Assembly: GCF_000300515.1 (NCBI RefSeq)
Contig: NZ_AMSI01000002.1
Span: forward strand, 363,902-427,901
Source: Nitratireductor indicus C115
GTDB taxonomy: Bacteria; Pseudomonadota; Alphaproteobacteria; Rhizobiales; Rhizobiaceae
Length of the DNA: 64,000 nt
Reading direction: 5' to 3'
Shown: piece after piece, positions 19,323 to 25,980 of the stretch
How the letters are laid out: every line of letters starts with the position of its first letter
How positions within the stretch are numbered: the first letter of the stretch is position 1
Made by a program: the position numbers and the translations under genes
Notes under the pieces: model-generated
What the model was told of the DNA's origin: nothing
The model's input: only the letters and a program-made list of their open reading frames with translations
The model's database searches: none

Positions 19323-20057
19323 ATGAACCGCCCAGCCCCCTCCCCGAAAGATATGCCCGGCGCCGACCGCCCCCTGCCCCTGCGGCGCCTCTTGGTCGTC
19401 GGCCTTCTACCGGCATTCGCAGCCGCCTGCACCACCACAGGCTCCATGCAGATGGCCGAGCAGCCCGAGCCCATGTCGCCTCAACTGGCCTATTATTCGG
19501 ACCTCTACAGCGAGATTGACGACAACGGTACCATCATCCCGGCCGTGGACGTCGCCAAATTCGACAGGAAATATCTGCGTCAGGTTGTCGATTATCCGAC
19601 AAATGAACGGGTGGGCACGATCATCGTAGACCCCTACAACCGCTTCCTCTATCTGGTCATGGAAGGCGGACAGGCGATGCGCTACGGTGTTGGCGTGGCG
19701 AAGGCCGGTCTTGAATATGAGGGTGACGCCACCATCGGCCGCAAGGCCCGCTGGCCCTATTGGCGGCCGACCCCTGCAATGATTGCACGTGAGCCAGACC
19801 GCTACGGAAAGCTCGCCGACGGCATGGAAGGCGGCCTCACCAACCCGCTTGGTTCGCGCGCCCTCTATCTTTACCGCAACGGCGAAGACACGCTCTACCG
19901 CCTGCACGGCACCAATGAACAATGGTCCATCGGCAAGTCGGTCTCCTCGGGCTGCATCCGCATGCTCAATCAGGACATCATGGATCTTTACAATCGGGTG
20001 CCGACCGGCTCGCGCGTCGTGGTGCTCGGCCCAAATGATGCTCGCCCTGCCGTCTAA
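19323..20057 (+). CDS. L,D-transpeptidase, probable lipoprotein
   Basis: The 244-residue protein has an N-terminal hydrophobic signal ([14 protein letters not shown], possible lipidation at C36) and a YkuD-type L,D-transpeptidase domain. The catalytic motif [20 protein letters not shown] spans residues 195-214 with H195, C211 and R213. Such enzymes make 3-3 crosslinks in peptidoglycan or attach outer-membrane proteins to it, working in the periplasm. ATG 19323 was chosen; ATG 19353 is possible because the signal peptide starts shortly after it. A strong terminator follows. Confidence 0.9.
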   Translation: MNRPAPSPKDMPGADRPLPLRRLLVVGLLPAFAAACTTTGSMQMAEQPEPMSPQLAYYSDLYSEIDDNGTIIPAVDVAKFDRKYLRQVVDYPTNERVGTIIVDPYNRFLYLVMEGGQAMRYGVGVAKAGLEYEGDATIGRKARWPYWRPTPAMIAREPDRYGKLADGMEGGLTNPLGSRALYLYRNGEDTLYRLHGTNEQWSIGKSVSSGCIRMLNQDIMDLYNRVPTGSRVVVLGPNDARPAV

Positions 20058-20078
20058 AGATAGGACAGCGGATGGTGC

Positions 20079-20113
20079 AAAAAGCTGCGCGGGCGACCGC
20101 GCAGCTTTTTTCT
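20079..20113 (+). terminator. Rho-independent terminator of the L,D-transpeptidase gene
   Basis: A 12-bp stem (AAAAAGCTGCGC at 20079-20090 with GCGCAGCTTTTT at 20099-20110), an 8-base loop and a following T-tract lie 21 bases after the stop. The A-rich left arm could also serve the convergent gene. Confidence 0.9.
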
Positions 20114-20138
20114 TTACGTCCCTGGTATCTCTTTGGGG

Positions 20139-21188
20139 TCAGAAAGCCGGATTGCCCACTTTCTGATGCAGCCCATCCACGGCCTCCTGCATGGCAGAGG
20201 ACCAGACCACATCGAGCGCATCCAGAGCTTCGCCAAGCTGCTCGGTGCTGGTGGCGCCCACGATATTGGACGTCACGAAAGGCCTAGAATTGACGAAGGC
20301 ATTTGCAAAACAGGCAGGCGTCAGGCCGAAATCGCGCGCCATGGCGTTGTAGGCAGCGATAGCCTCCGATGCACCCGGCTTTTCATAACGCTGAAGCCGG
20401 TTGAAGAGCGCCTTGCGCGAGCCTTCGGGAAGCGCACCGCCGTCATATTTTCCGCTGAGATACCCCTGCGCCAGCGGCGAATATGCCAGAAGCCCCACAT
20501 CCTCGCGCCGGCAGGTCTCGGCGAGGTTCACTTCAAACGTGCGGTTGAGCAGATTATAGGCGTTCTGCAGCGAGACCGGTCGCGGTCCGGTTTCGCGGTC
20601 GGACTCCGCGATATAGCGCATCACCCCCCACGAGCTTTCATTGGACAGGCCAAGATAGCGAATCTTGCCCGCTTTCACCAACTCGTCGAAAACGGCGAGC
20701 GTTTCCGCAATCGGCGTTTCATCAGGCAGAGGCTCGACATTTTCCGGAACCCGGGTGGGATTGGAGCCGAAAGGCACGTTCCTGTCCGGCCAGTGGATTT
20801 GGTAGAGATCGATATGCTCCATGCCGAGCCTTGCCAACGACTTGTCGATGGCATCCATGATATCGGCACGCACCAGTTTCGAGGGCCGCCCACCCCGGAA
20901 CCATTCATTCGCCGAGCGTCCCACAACCTTCGAAGCGATGATCACCTTGTCGCGATTACCTCGCGCCTTGACCCAGCTTCCCACGATCTTTTCAGTGCAC
21001 CCCTGCGTCTCGGCCTTGGGCGGTATGGGGTAAAGCTCGGCCATATCGAGAAAATTGACACCCCGCTCGAAAGCCATGTCCATCTGGGCATGCCCTTCTT
21101 CCTGCGTGTTCTGCTCGCCAAACGTCATGGTTCCAAGGCAGATTTGCGAAACGACGAGGTCGCTGCGTCCAAGGCGGCGCATTTTCAT
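20139..21188 (-). CDS. Aldo/keto reductase (Tas-like)
   Basis: The 349-residue enzyme is an NADP(H)-dependent aldo/keto reductase. The catalytic tetrad is visible as D48 and Y53 (FLDMAELYP), K87 (IIASKVVG) and H132 (YQIHWPD). The insertion between the Asp and Tyr region and the long form resemble the Tas/MocA-like AKR group, whose natural substrates are largely undefined. ATG 21188 has GGAGAATCCC upstream. The gene is monocistronic and convergent with the L,D-transpeptidase gene. Confidence 0.88.
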   Translation of the reverse strand: MKMRRLGRSDLVVSQICLGTMTFGEQNTQEEGHAQMDMAFERGVNFLDMAELYPIPPKAETQGCTEKIVGSWVKARGNRDKVIIASKVVGRSANEWFRGGRPSKLVRADIMDAIDKSLARLGMEHIDLYQIHWPDRNVPFGSNPTRVPENVEPLPDETPIAETLAVFDELVKAGKIRYLGLSNESSWGVMRYIAESDRETGPRPVSLQNAYNLLNRTFEVNLAETCRREDVGLLAYSPLAQGYLSGKYDGGALPEGSRKALFNRLQRYEKPGASEAIAAYNAMARDFGLTPACFANAFVNSRPFVTSNIVGATSTEQLGEALDALDVVWSSAMQEAVDGLHQKVGNPAF

Positions 21189-21343
21189 GGGATTCTCCGG
21201 ATGCTGAAAGCGCGGTCGAACGACCGCTTCCAGCATCATATGCCCGGGAACGAAACTGGCAAGTGCAGCAAATCGAATGAGCAGCCGGAGATCATTGGTC
21301 CATCCGGCTAAACTGCCCCGTGCAGGGTAAGAAACAGGAAGAA

Positions 21344-21381
21344 GGAGCGCTCATCCACAATGAAGCCAGAATGAGCGCTCC
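21344..21381 (-). terminator. Terminator at the end of the pilin-like locus
   Basis: An 11-bp perfect stem (GGAGCGCTCAT at 21344-21354 with ATGAGCGCTCC at 21371-21381) lies 7 bases after the stop of the last gene of the locus. On the minus strand it is followed by the T-rich TTCTTCCTGTTTCTT, which supports minus-strand termination. Confidence 0.75.
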
Positions 21382-21388
21382 GGCCTCG

Positions 21389-21859
21389 TCATTGGCCCTT
21401 GTGGGTCCATTCAGGACCATCGGCCCACCCGCCCGAGGAGGACGAGCCCCCGCCACCACGCGGATCAAGCCCGCGTTCGAGCATCTTCACCTCCAGCTCG
21501 AGACGACGCAGTTCGAGTTGATAGAGGCGATCGCAGTTGAGACGCGTCGGCGATCTCCCCAGAGGAACGACAATGCGCCCATAGGCCGAGACAGAACGCG
21601 TATCTTCGTTGAGCCCCCCACCGATAACGCCGGAATCGAGATAGGCTCCCGATCCCCCCATGGCCGCGCGGCAAGTGGTACCGTCCGCCGCGCGGACCTC
21701 ATCAAAACCTCCCGGCATGCTGACACCCGGAAGCGTAAAGCTCTTCTGGTCGTAACGACCGATCCCCTGCCCGCGACTGCCCGCAAAACTGTGTTGCGGC
21801 AGGAATGCGGAAGCAGACGCAAGGGTTAGGATAATCGACGAGCGATAAAACGACCGCAT
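21389..21859 (-). CDS. Secreted protein X2 of the pilin-like module (unknown family)
   Basis: I do not recognise this family. The 156-residue protein has a signal peptide (SIILTLASASAFLPQHSFA) and is a paralogue of the protein at 23335-23802. The shared core runs GFDEVRAADGTTCR, GAYLDSG.IGGGL, SVSAYGR.VVPLG and RLNCDRLYQLEL.RLELEV, with cysteines at identical positions (C63, C109). The last part (about 109-131) is a Leu-rich amphipathic helix that could form a coiled coil, followed by a Gly/Ser-rich tail. Its start overlaps the end of the chaperone-like gene by 34 bases, exactly as in the other module. Secretion and context suggest a structural or assembly role. Confidence 0.7.
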   Translation of the reverse strand: MRSFYRSSIILTLASASAFLPQHSFAGSRGQGIGRYDQKSFTLPGVSMPGGFDEVRAADGTTCRAAMGGSGAYLDSGVIGGGLNEDTRSVSAYGRIVVPLGRSPTRLNCDRLYQLELRRLELEVKMLERGLDPRGGGGSSSSGGWADGPEWTHKGQ

Positions 21860-22212
21860 ACCTTCGCCCTTACATTCATCTCTTTGTCTTCGAAAGGAAC
21901 GCTCTCTGTGCAGATACGAACCCGCCGTTCACGCTTTCCCTCAAAACTGATCACCACCACCACAGACCTGGCGCTACCCGCTCCAAGCCAGAAATCTGAC
22001 GGCGTGATGCGCGCAGGAATGGGGTTGAAATCCTGATCGTAGACACGCACCGTCGCCTTGATGCGGTGCGTATATGGATTGCGCGGATAGACCCGGACAG
22101 CAAATTCGTCGGAGTAGCTGGTGACTTCCCCACGCATAGGGCTCATGGATTGAGCATGCGCACATGGTGCCAGGCACACCAGCAGGCCGGAAACAAGGAA
22201 CGCAGGCTTCAT
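21826..22212 (-). CDS. Periplasmic chaperone-like protein B2 (single Ig-like domain)
   Basis: The 128-residue protein has a signal peptide (LVSGLLVCLAPCAHA) and a short beta-rich domain with FAVRVYPRNPYTHRIKATVRVYD-type strands, then ARSVVVVISF and RRVRICTESVPF. The pattern is reminiscent of the N-terminal immunoglobulin-like domain of PapD-type pilus chaperones, but there is no second domain. That reading is an inference from strand pattern and position beside pilin-like genes. It has exactly the length and cysteine positions (C101, C119) of its paralogue at 23769-24155. ATG 22212 is chosen for an excellent AAGGAGG 6 bases upstream. An upstream in-frame ATG exists at 22251. Confidence 0.65.
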   Translation of the reverse strand: MKPAFLVSGLLVCLAPCAHAQSMSPMRGEVTSYSDEFAVRVYPRNPYTHRIKATVRVYDQDFNPIPARITPSDFWLGAGSARSVVVVISFEGKRERRVRICTESVPFEDKEMNVRAKVCGRFIARRLS

Positions 22213-22262
22213 GACAAGCCTCCTTCGCGATAAGAAGCGATACATATTCATGGCTTTGAAAA

Positions 22263-22730
22263 TTACTCGCAGACGATAATCGTCTCGGCTCGGTAAGCAC
22301 CGTGCGGAAAGGCGCCATCTTGCAAGACAGCCTTGAGGTCGACCGTCACATTGCTTTCGCCAGGCTTCAATCGGGATTTTGCTGTTCCAGGAATGCCGCG
22401 AAGATTGGTCGAGCCAGAAGCGTTGTACTCGGTTGCGAACTCGGCGCGTCCAACCCCGGACGGCGCCTTGTCAAATGCTTTAGGAGCCTTGACCAGCAGA
22501 TAAAATTCACCCGCATTGGTCGAGACCGTCGCGCGTCCCGGGCTGCCGCCGCTCAACTTGGAATCGAGGCGTTTTCCCGAAACATCCGCAACCATGACAC
22601 CCGGGGAATTGATAACAATAGAGCAATAATATCCAATACTTGCCTCAAACGGTAGAATATTAGACGATGAATTTGCTGAAAAACACGCCGAAAAGAATAT
22701 TAAAAAACAATAAAAAATCTTAAAATTCAT
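22263..22730 (-). CDS. Secreted pilin-like subunit A3
   Basis: The 155-residue protein begins with an AT-rich-coded signal peptide (FKIFYCFLIFFSACFSA) and a mature beta-rich domain in which C36 (YYCSIVI) and the penultimate C154 (IVCE) probably form a disulphide. The pattern of early Cys-x-Ile, a central FA..YNASGSTN and a terminal VxCE is shared with A2 and A1 and recalls spore-coat-U/Csu-type pilins. Family placement is tentative. Codon and base use is much more AT-rich at the 5' end than in neighbouring genes. ATG 22730 has AGGTTG upstream. It lies 25 bases after the stop of A2 and 50 bases before B2. Confidence 0.65.
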   Translation of the reverse strand: MNFKIFYCFLIFFSACFSANSSSNILPFEASIGYYCSIVINSPGVMVADVSGKRLDSKLSGGSPGRATVSTNAGEFYLLVKAPKAFDKAPSGVGRAEFATEYNASGSTNLRGIPGTAKSRLKPGESNVTVDLKAVLQDGAFPHGAYRAETIIVCE

Positions 22731-22755
22731 AATACAACCTGATAAAATTACTTTT

Positions 22756-23244
22756 TTATTCACAGATAACCGTTACATCGGCTGAGTAATGGCCGTTCGG
22801 AAACACGAACCCAGAAGCCTCTGCATTGAGATCGATCGAGATATTGCTAACACCAAGTCCCAACTTCAGGGCATCATTGCCAGCCACCCCACTGGCATGC
22901 GTTGCCCCCGAAGAACTGTATGAAGCGTTAAACATCACAGATCCAACCCCTGCCGGAGACACTCGAAAACGCTCAGGTGCATTCAAAAAGACACGAAAAT
23001 CCGTGCCTGTCGTGAAAATATCCACTTCGGCAGACCGCCCACCATTGGCACCGGAGCTCAAAAGAGAAAATCCATTCAAAACCATAAGACCGGGACTGCG
23101 CATATTTATAGTGCATGAGGACTCCACATCAGAATCGAAGGGAACCAACACTTCAGAGAAAGCAAAACTAGGAAAAATAAAAATAACAAATAAAATAAAT
23201 CTAGAAAAAAACATACAAAACCTCATGTATATAAAAAAATCCAT
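22756..23244 (-). CDS. Secreted pilin-like subunit A2
   Basis: The 162-residue product has a long, very hydrophobic signal peptide rich in Phe (MFFSRFILFVIFIFPSFAFS) and a mature domain with C44 (SSCTINM) and C161 (VICE), 117 residues apart as in A1 and A3. It shares with A1 and A3 the features F.ASYSSSGAT, a GVGS-type turn and the GHYSADVTVICE ending. The start may be ATG 23244, GTG 23250 or ATG 23226; AGGA at the right distance favours one of the first two. The gene is strikingly AT-rich at its 5' end, unlike the genome around it. It has only about 30 bases between a terminator and its start. Confidence 0.65.
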   Translation of the reverse strand: MDFFIYMRFCMFFSRFILFVIFIFPSFAFSEVLVPFDSDVESSCTINMRSPGLMVLNGFSLLSSGANGGRSAEVDIFTTGTDFRVFLNAPERFRVSPAGVGSVMFNASYSSSGATHASGVAGNDALKLGLGVSNISIDLNAEASGFVFPNGHYSADVTVICE

Positions 23245-23272
23245 GTACACATGAATCCTGCAAAATACAAAT

Positions 23273-23305
23273 GAAAAAAGCCGCCAATGTAAAATTGACA
23301 GCTTT
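23273..23305 (-). terminator. Minus-strand terminator between the two modules
   Basis: On the minus strand AAAGCTGTCAA (23305-23295) pairs with TTGGCGGCTTT (23287-23277) through 11 pairs including two G-T wobbles, with a 7-base loop and a run of T. It lies 30 bases after module 1 (stop at 23335) and just upstream of A2. It may fully end module 1 transcription or attenuate it. Confidence 0.75.
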
Positions 23306-23334
23306 ATAATAATGTAATTACGTAAAAATACTTC

Positions 23335-23802
23335 TTATCGCCGGCTCGTAGTCTTCCAGCTCGCGTCATTAGCCCATGCACCGCCGCGGTTGTTCGTTGC
23401 GCGCGGATCAAGCCCTTGCTTCAAAAGCCGGACCTCCAGTTCGAGGCGTTCCAACTCAAGCTGATACAATCGGTCACAATTGAGCCTGGCGGGCTTTTCA
23501 CCAAGGGGGACAACAAGGCGCCCATAGGCAGAAACCGAGCTTGAGCCGCTATCCAATCCCCCTCCGATCAATCCGGAATCAAGATAGGCTCCCGATCCTG
23601 CCATGGAGGAACGACACGTCGTACCATCCGCTGCCCGCACTTCATCGAAACCGTTGGGCATCACCACGCCGGGTAAGGTCATCCCGGATTGGTTCTGATT
23701 GATGATGTATTGAGTTTCTCCGGCGAATGTCGCCGAAACCGCAAACACCGTTATGAATAAGGCCGCGCTTAACGTGCACGGCGCGCGATAAATCGTCCGC
23801 AT
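23335..23802 (-). CDS. Secreted protein X1 of the pilin-like module (unknown family)
   Basis: The 155-residue paralogue of the protein at 21389-21859 has a signal peptide (TLSAALFITVFAVSATFA), the shared GFDEVRAADGTTCRSSM core, GAYLDSGLIGGGL, SVSAYGRLVVPLG, and a C-terminal helix RLYQLELERLELEVRLLKQ that could be a coiled coil. C63 and C109 are at the same positions as in X2. I cannot name a characterised homologue. The start ATG 23802 overlaps the chaperone-like gene by 34 bases. No good ribosome binding site lies close to the ATG, which suggests translational coupling. Confidence 0.7.
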   Translation of the reverse strand: MRTIYRAPCTLSAALFITVFAVSATFAGETQYIINQNQSGMTLPGVVMPNGFDEVRAADGTTCRSSMAGSGAYLDSGLIGGGLDSGSSSVSAYGRLVVPLGEKPARLNCDRLYQLELERLELEVRLLKQGLDPRATNNRGGAWANDASWKTTSRR

Positions 23803-24155
23803 ATCTGTGCCATTATCCTCGTTTTCTGATCCGGGAATGGGATGCTCTCCGTACACACGCGAACGCGCCGCATCTTGCTGTCGCCAAAACCGACGGAGAC
23901 GATCACCGATCGTGAAGCATTGCTCCCGAGCACCATGGTCTGCGGCGTCACTCGTGCCGCAACCGGTTTGAAATTCTCGTCATAGACCCTCACCGACACC
24001 TCGATCCGATGCCGGTAAGGATTGTGCGGATAGACCCTGACGGCGAAATCCTCCGAAAAGCTTGTGATTTCTCCACGCATCGGAGTCATCGATTGGGCAA
24101 AGGCCGGAGATGCGAAGACCGCGCAAAGGATCGCTGGAATGAGTTTCGCCGTCAT
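23769..24155 (-). CDS. Periplasmic chaperone-like protein B1 (single Ig-like domain)
   Basis: The 128-residue protein has a signal peptide (KLIPAILCAVFASPAFA) and the same short beta-rich domain as B2: QSMTPMRGEITSFSEDFAVR, then YRHRIEVSVRVYDENFKP, SRSVIVSVGF and RRVRVCTESIPFP, with C101 and C119 conserved. By eye roughly half of the positions agree with B2. The likely role is holding or capping pilin-like subunits in the periplasm, inferred from its position between a pilin-like gene and X1. The ATG has AGGTGATCCC upstream and follows the A1 stop by 8 bases. Confidence 0.65.
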   Translation of the reverse strand: MTAKLIPAILCAVFASPAFAQSMTPMRGEITSFSEDFAVRVYPHNPYRHRIEVSVRVYDENFKPVAARVTPQTMVLGSNASRSVIVSVGFGDSKMRRVRVCTESIPFPDQKTRIMAQICGRFIARRAR

Positions 24156-24163
24156 GGGATCAC

Positions 24164-24631
24164 CTATTCGCAGGTCACAATCACGTCGGCCGCATAGGTG
24201 CCGGACTGAAAGACGCCGCTCGACTTGGTTGCAGTCAAGTCGACACTGAGATCGGTCAACCCCGACACCAGCGGCGTCATGGTGGTACCAGGCACATTGA
24301 GCGCCGTCGTCGCGCCGCTAGCGCTATAGATCGAGGCAAACGTCACGTGGCTGTTTCCAGTGGGAGGCGCAGAAGAGAAGGAAGCCGGGGCCGACGTGGA
24401 AACGGAATAGCCAACACCGGAGGCCAGGATTGAAACCTGCCCCGCCATTCCACCAGATTGGGTCGAGCTCAGGATGGTGTAATCGGGACTGATGGCCAGC
24501 GTTCCCGCCCTATCGACGGTGATCGCACAGGTCGACATCACTTCTCCGCGAAAGGGGACGATGCCGCTTGCCGAATATGCAAAGGAAGGAACCAACGCCA
24601 GGATGGCGCCGATCATAAGGGGCTTACGCAT
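24164..24631 (-). CDS. Secreted pilin-like subunit A1
   Basis: The 155-residue protein has a signal peptide (PLMIGAILALVPSFAYS) and a Ser/Thr/Gly-rich beta domain with C35 (STCAITV) and C154 (VTCE), a probable disulphide pair. The motifs FASIYSASGATT, VPGTT and GTYAADVIVTCE link it to A2 and A3. It resembles spore-coat-U/Csu-type fimbrial subunits in length, signal and terminal strand, but lacks any feature that proves assembly into a fibre. It is the first gene of module 1, with an AGGAG-containing ribosome binding site 8 bases before ATG 24631 and base composition like the genome, unlike A2 and A3. Confidence 0.68.
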   Translation of the reverse strand: MRKPLMIGAILALVPSFAYSASGIVPFRGEVMSTCAITVDRAGTLAISPDYTILSSTQSGGMAGQVSILASGVGYSVSTSAPASFSSAPPTGNSHVTFASIYSASGATTALNVPGTTMTPLVSGLTDLSVDLTATKSSGVFQSGTYAADVIVTCE

Positions 24632-24774
24632 GGACTACTCCTACTCGATGCGATGATCGCCCCGTGACATCACACTACCACAAAGCAGTATCTTGAGTAG
24701 AAAAATATAACTTAAGGTTGTAAAATACCAATCGTATGGTTAATGAATTCAAAAGTCAGCAATACAACATTTAT

Positions 24775-24802
24775 GGCCCTGCTCAAGAAACAGAACAGGG
24801 CC
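24775..24802 (-). terminator. Hairpin after the entericidin-like gene
   Basis: A GGCCCTG / CAGGGCC stem (24775-24781 and 24796-24802) lies 37 bases after the entericidin-like stop on the minus strand. The following minus-strand sequence is AT-rich but has no clean T-run. Confidence 0.5.
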
Positions 24803-24838
24803 TGATGCGATCCCTACAGGATCAATCGCATTACTAAA

Positions 24839-24997
24839 TTATTCGGCAGCGCGCGAAATGTTGCGGCCGGCGTTCTGCGTGGCATCCACGGCATTAGCCG
24901 TGTCCCGCCCGACACCACGGATCGTATTGGCACAGCCGGCGATCAGAGCCCCGACGACAATCACCGCGGCAAGGCGCGAAAGAACGGAAACCTTCAT
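24839..24997 (-). CDS. Entericidin A/B family lipoprotein
   Basis: The 52-residue product has a lipoprotein signal ending VVGALIAGC (lipidated C22) followed by ANTIRGVGRDTANAVDATQN, the characteristic GxGxD core of entericidin-type small lipoproteins. These are envelope proteins of uncertain role, originally described as a toxin/antidote pair in enterobacteria. Only one member is present here. GGGAGATTG lies just before ATG 24997. A longer upstream frame to 25150 is not supported. Confidence 0.85.
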   Translation of the reverse strand: MKVSVLSRLAAVIVVGALIAGCANTIRGVGRDTANAVDATQNAGRNISRAAE

Positions 24998-25332
24998 TTC
25001 AATCTCCCTCACAAAAGCCCCAAACAGCCGATAGAAACCGGGGCAACAACATTCAGAACGCGCGACGGGAAAAAAAGTTCTCACGCATATCTGTTTTTTA
25101 CGCAAGCGCACCCGGAAACGATACCGACGTTCCAAAACGGCTCGGACCACGACCCATCATCCCACAATGAAATTTCGATGAAACCGCTCAAGGGCCTATC
25201 CCTTCCCATCGGCAGGCAACACGTTTCGTGCAAGACAACCCGCTTGCGGCTTCTGTCATCAAGGCTTAATCGCTTTTTTGGAAAACTCCCGTCCGGATCG
25301 GTTGAGATTCGTCCGGCAGCGGGGGTGGCGCA
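24998..25332. other. Divergent intergenic region
   Basis: These 335 bases separate the entericidin-like gene and exoD and must contain both promoters. I see no clear promoter, operator or RNA structure by eye. Confidence 0.4.
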
Positions 25333-25980
25333 GTGAAAGTGGAGGGGATGGAATTGGACACGGTGTCAGGCGCCTCGCCTGCTGAACACCCTCCCCGCCG
25401 TCTGTCCTGCATCTTTCAGGAACTTGCTGACCGCGCCGGTGAAAAGGTCACGGTTGCCGAAATCAGACAGGCGCTCGGCGACCGGAGCTTTGCCGCACTT
25501 CTCGTCTTTTTCGCGTCGCTGAACCTGCTTCCCTTTCCTCCCGGCAGCACAATCGTCCTTGGCCCCCCGATCGTCATCATCGCCATGCAGATGGTGCTGG
25601 GCAACAAGACGGTCTGGCTTCCCCGCTTCATTCTCAGCAAGTCCATCGGTGCGGACAAGTTCCGGCACATGAGCCAGAAGGTCATCCCGCGCCTTGTCTG
25701 GCTGGAACAGTTCATCAAGCCCCGCTATTGGCCTTTCGGCCGTAGTCAGGCCGACCGTATCATCGGCGTAATAGAACTGGTGCTGGCCATCGCTGTCACC
25801 TTGCCGATTCCGCTCGGCAACTGGTTTCCGGCATTCTCATGTGTCTTGATCGGCCTTGCACTATCAGAGCGTGACGGCATCCTTCTGAGCTTCGGGATAT
25901 TCTGCGGCACCCTGTCGCTTCTGGTGATTGCTGCGGTGGTCGGCGCGGCCGGAGCCCTCGCGGGTTTTCTCATCCACTGA
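25333..25980 (+). CDS. exoD: Exopolysaccharide synthesis protein ExoD
   Basis: The 215-residue membrane protein matches the ExoD family: a cytosolic N-terminal segment (LSCIFQELADRAGEKVTVAEIRQALGDRSFAALLVFF), an LNLLPFPPGSTIVLGPP region, and several membrane helices in the C-terminal half. ExoD was described in Sinorhizobium as needed for normal exopolysaccharide production and alkali tolerance. The molecular activity is not known. The start is GTG 25333; ATG 25348 is too close to the GGAGGGG sequence to use it. Its 3' end overlaps the convergent LigD-type polymerase gene by 11 bases. Confidence 0.88.
   Translation: MKVEGMELDTVSGASPAEHPPRRLSCIFQELADRAGEKVTVAEIRQALGDRSFAALLVFFASLNLLPFPPGSTIVLGPPIVIIAMQMVLGNKTVWLPRFILSKSIGADKFRHMSQKVIPRLVWLEQFIKPRYWPFGRSQADRIIGVIELVLAIAVTLPIPLGNWFPAFSCVLIGLALSERDGILLSFGIFCGTLSLLVIAAVVGAAGALAGFLIH

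Noticed and set aside
23295-23324. Plus-strand promoter with TTGACA near 23295
   Set aside because: No fitting -10 at 16-18 bases and no plus-strand gene downstream; the same bases form the stem of a minus-strand terminator.
21389-24631. Classical chaperone/usher fimbrial operon
   Set aside because: No usher gene is present and the chaperone-like proteins have only one domain of about 105 residues, so the standard label would be misleading.
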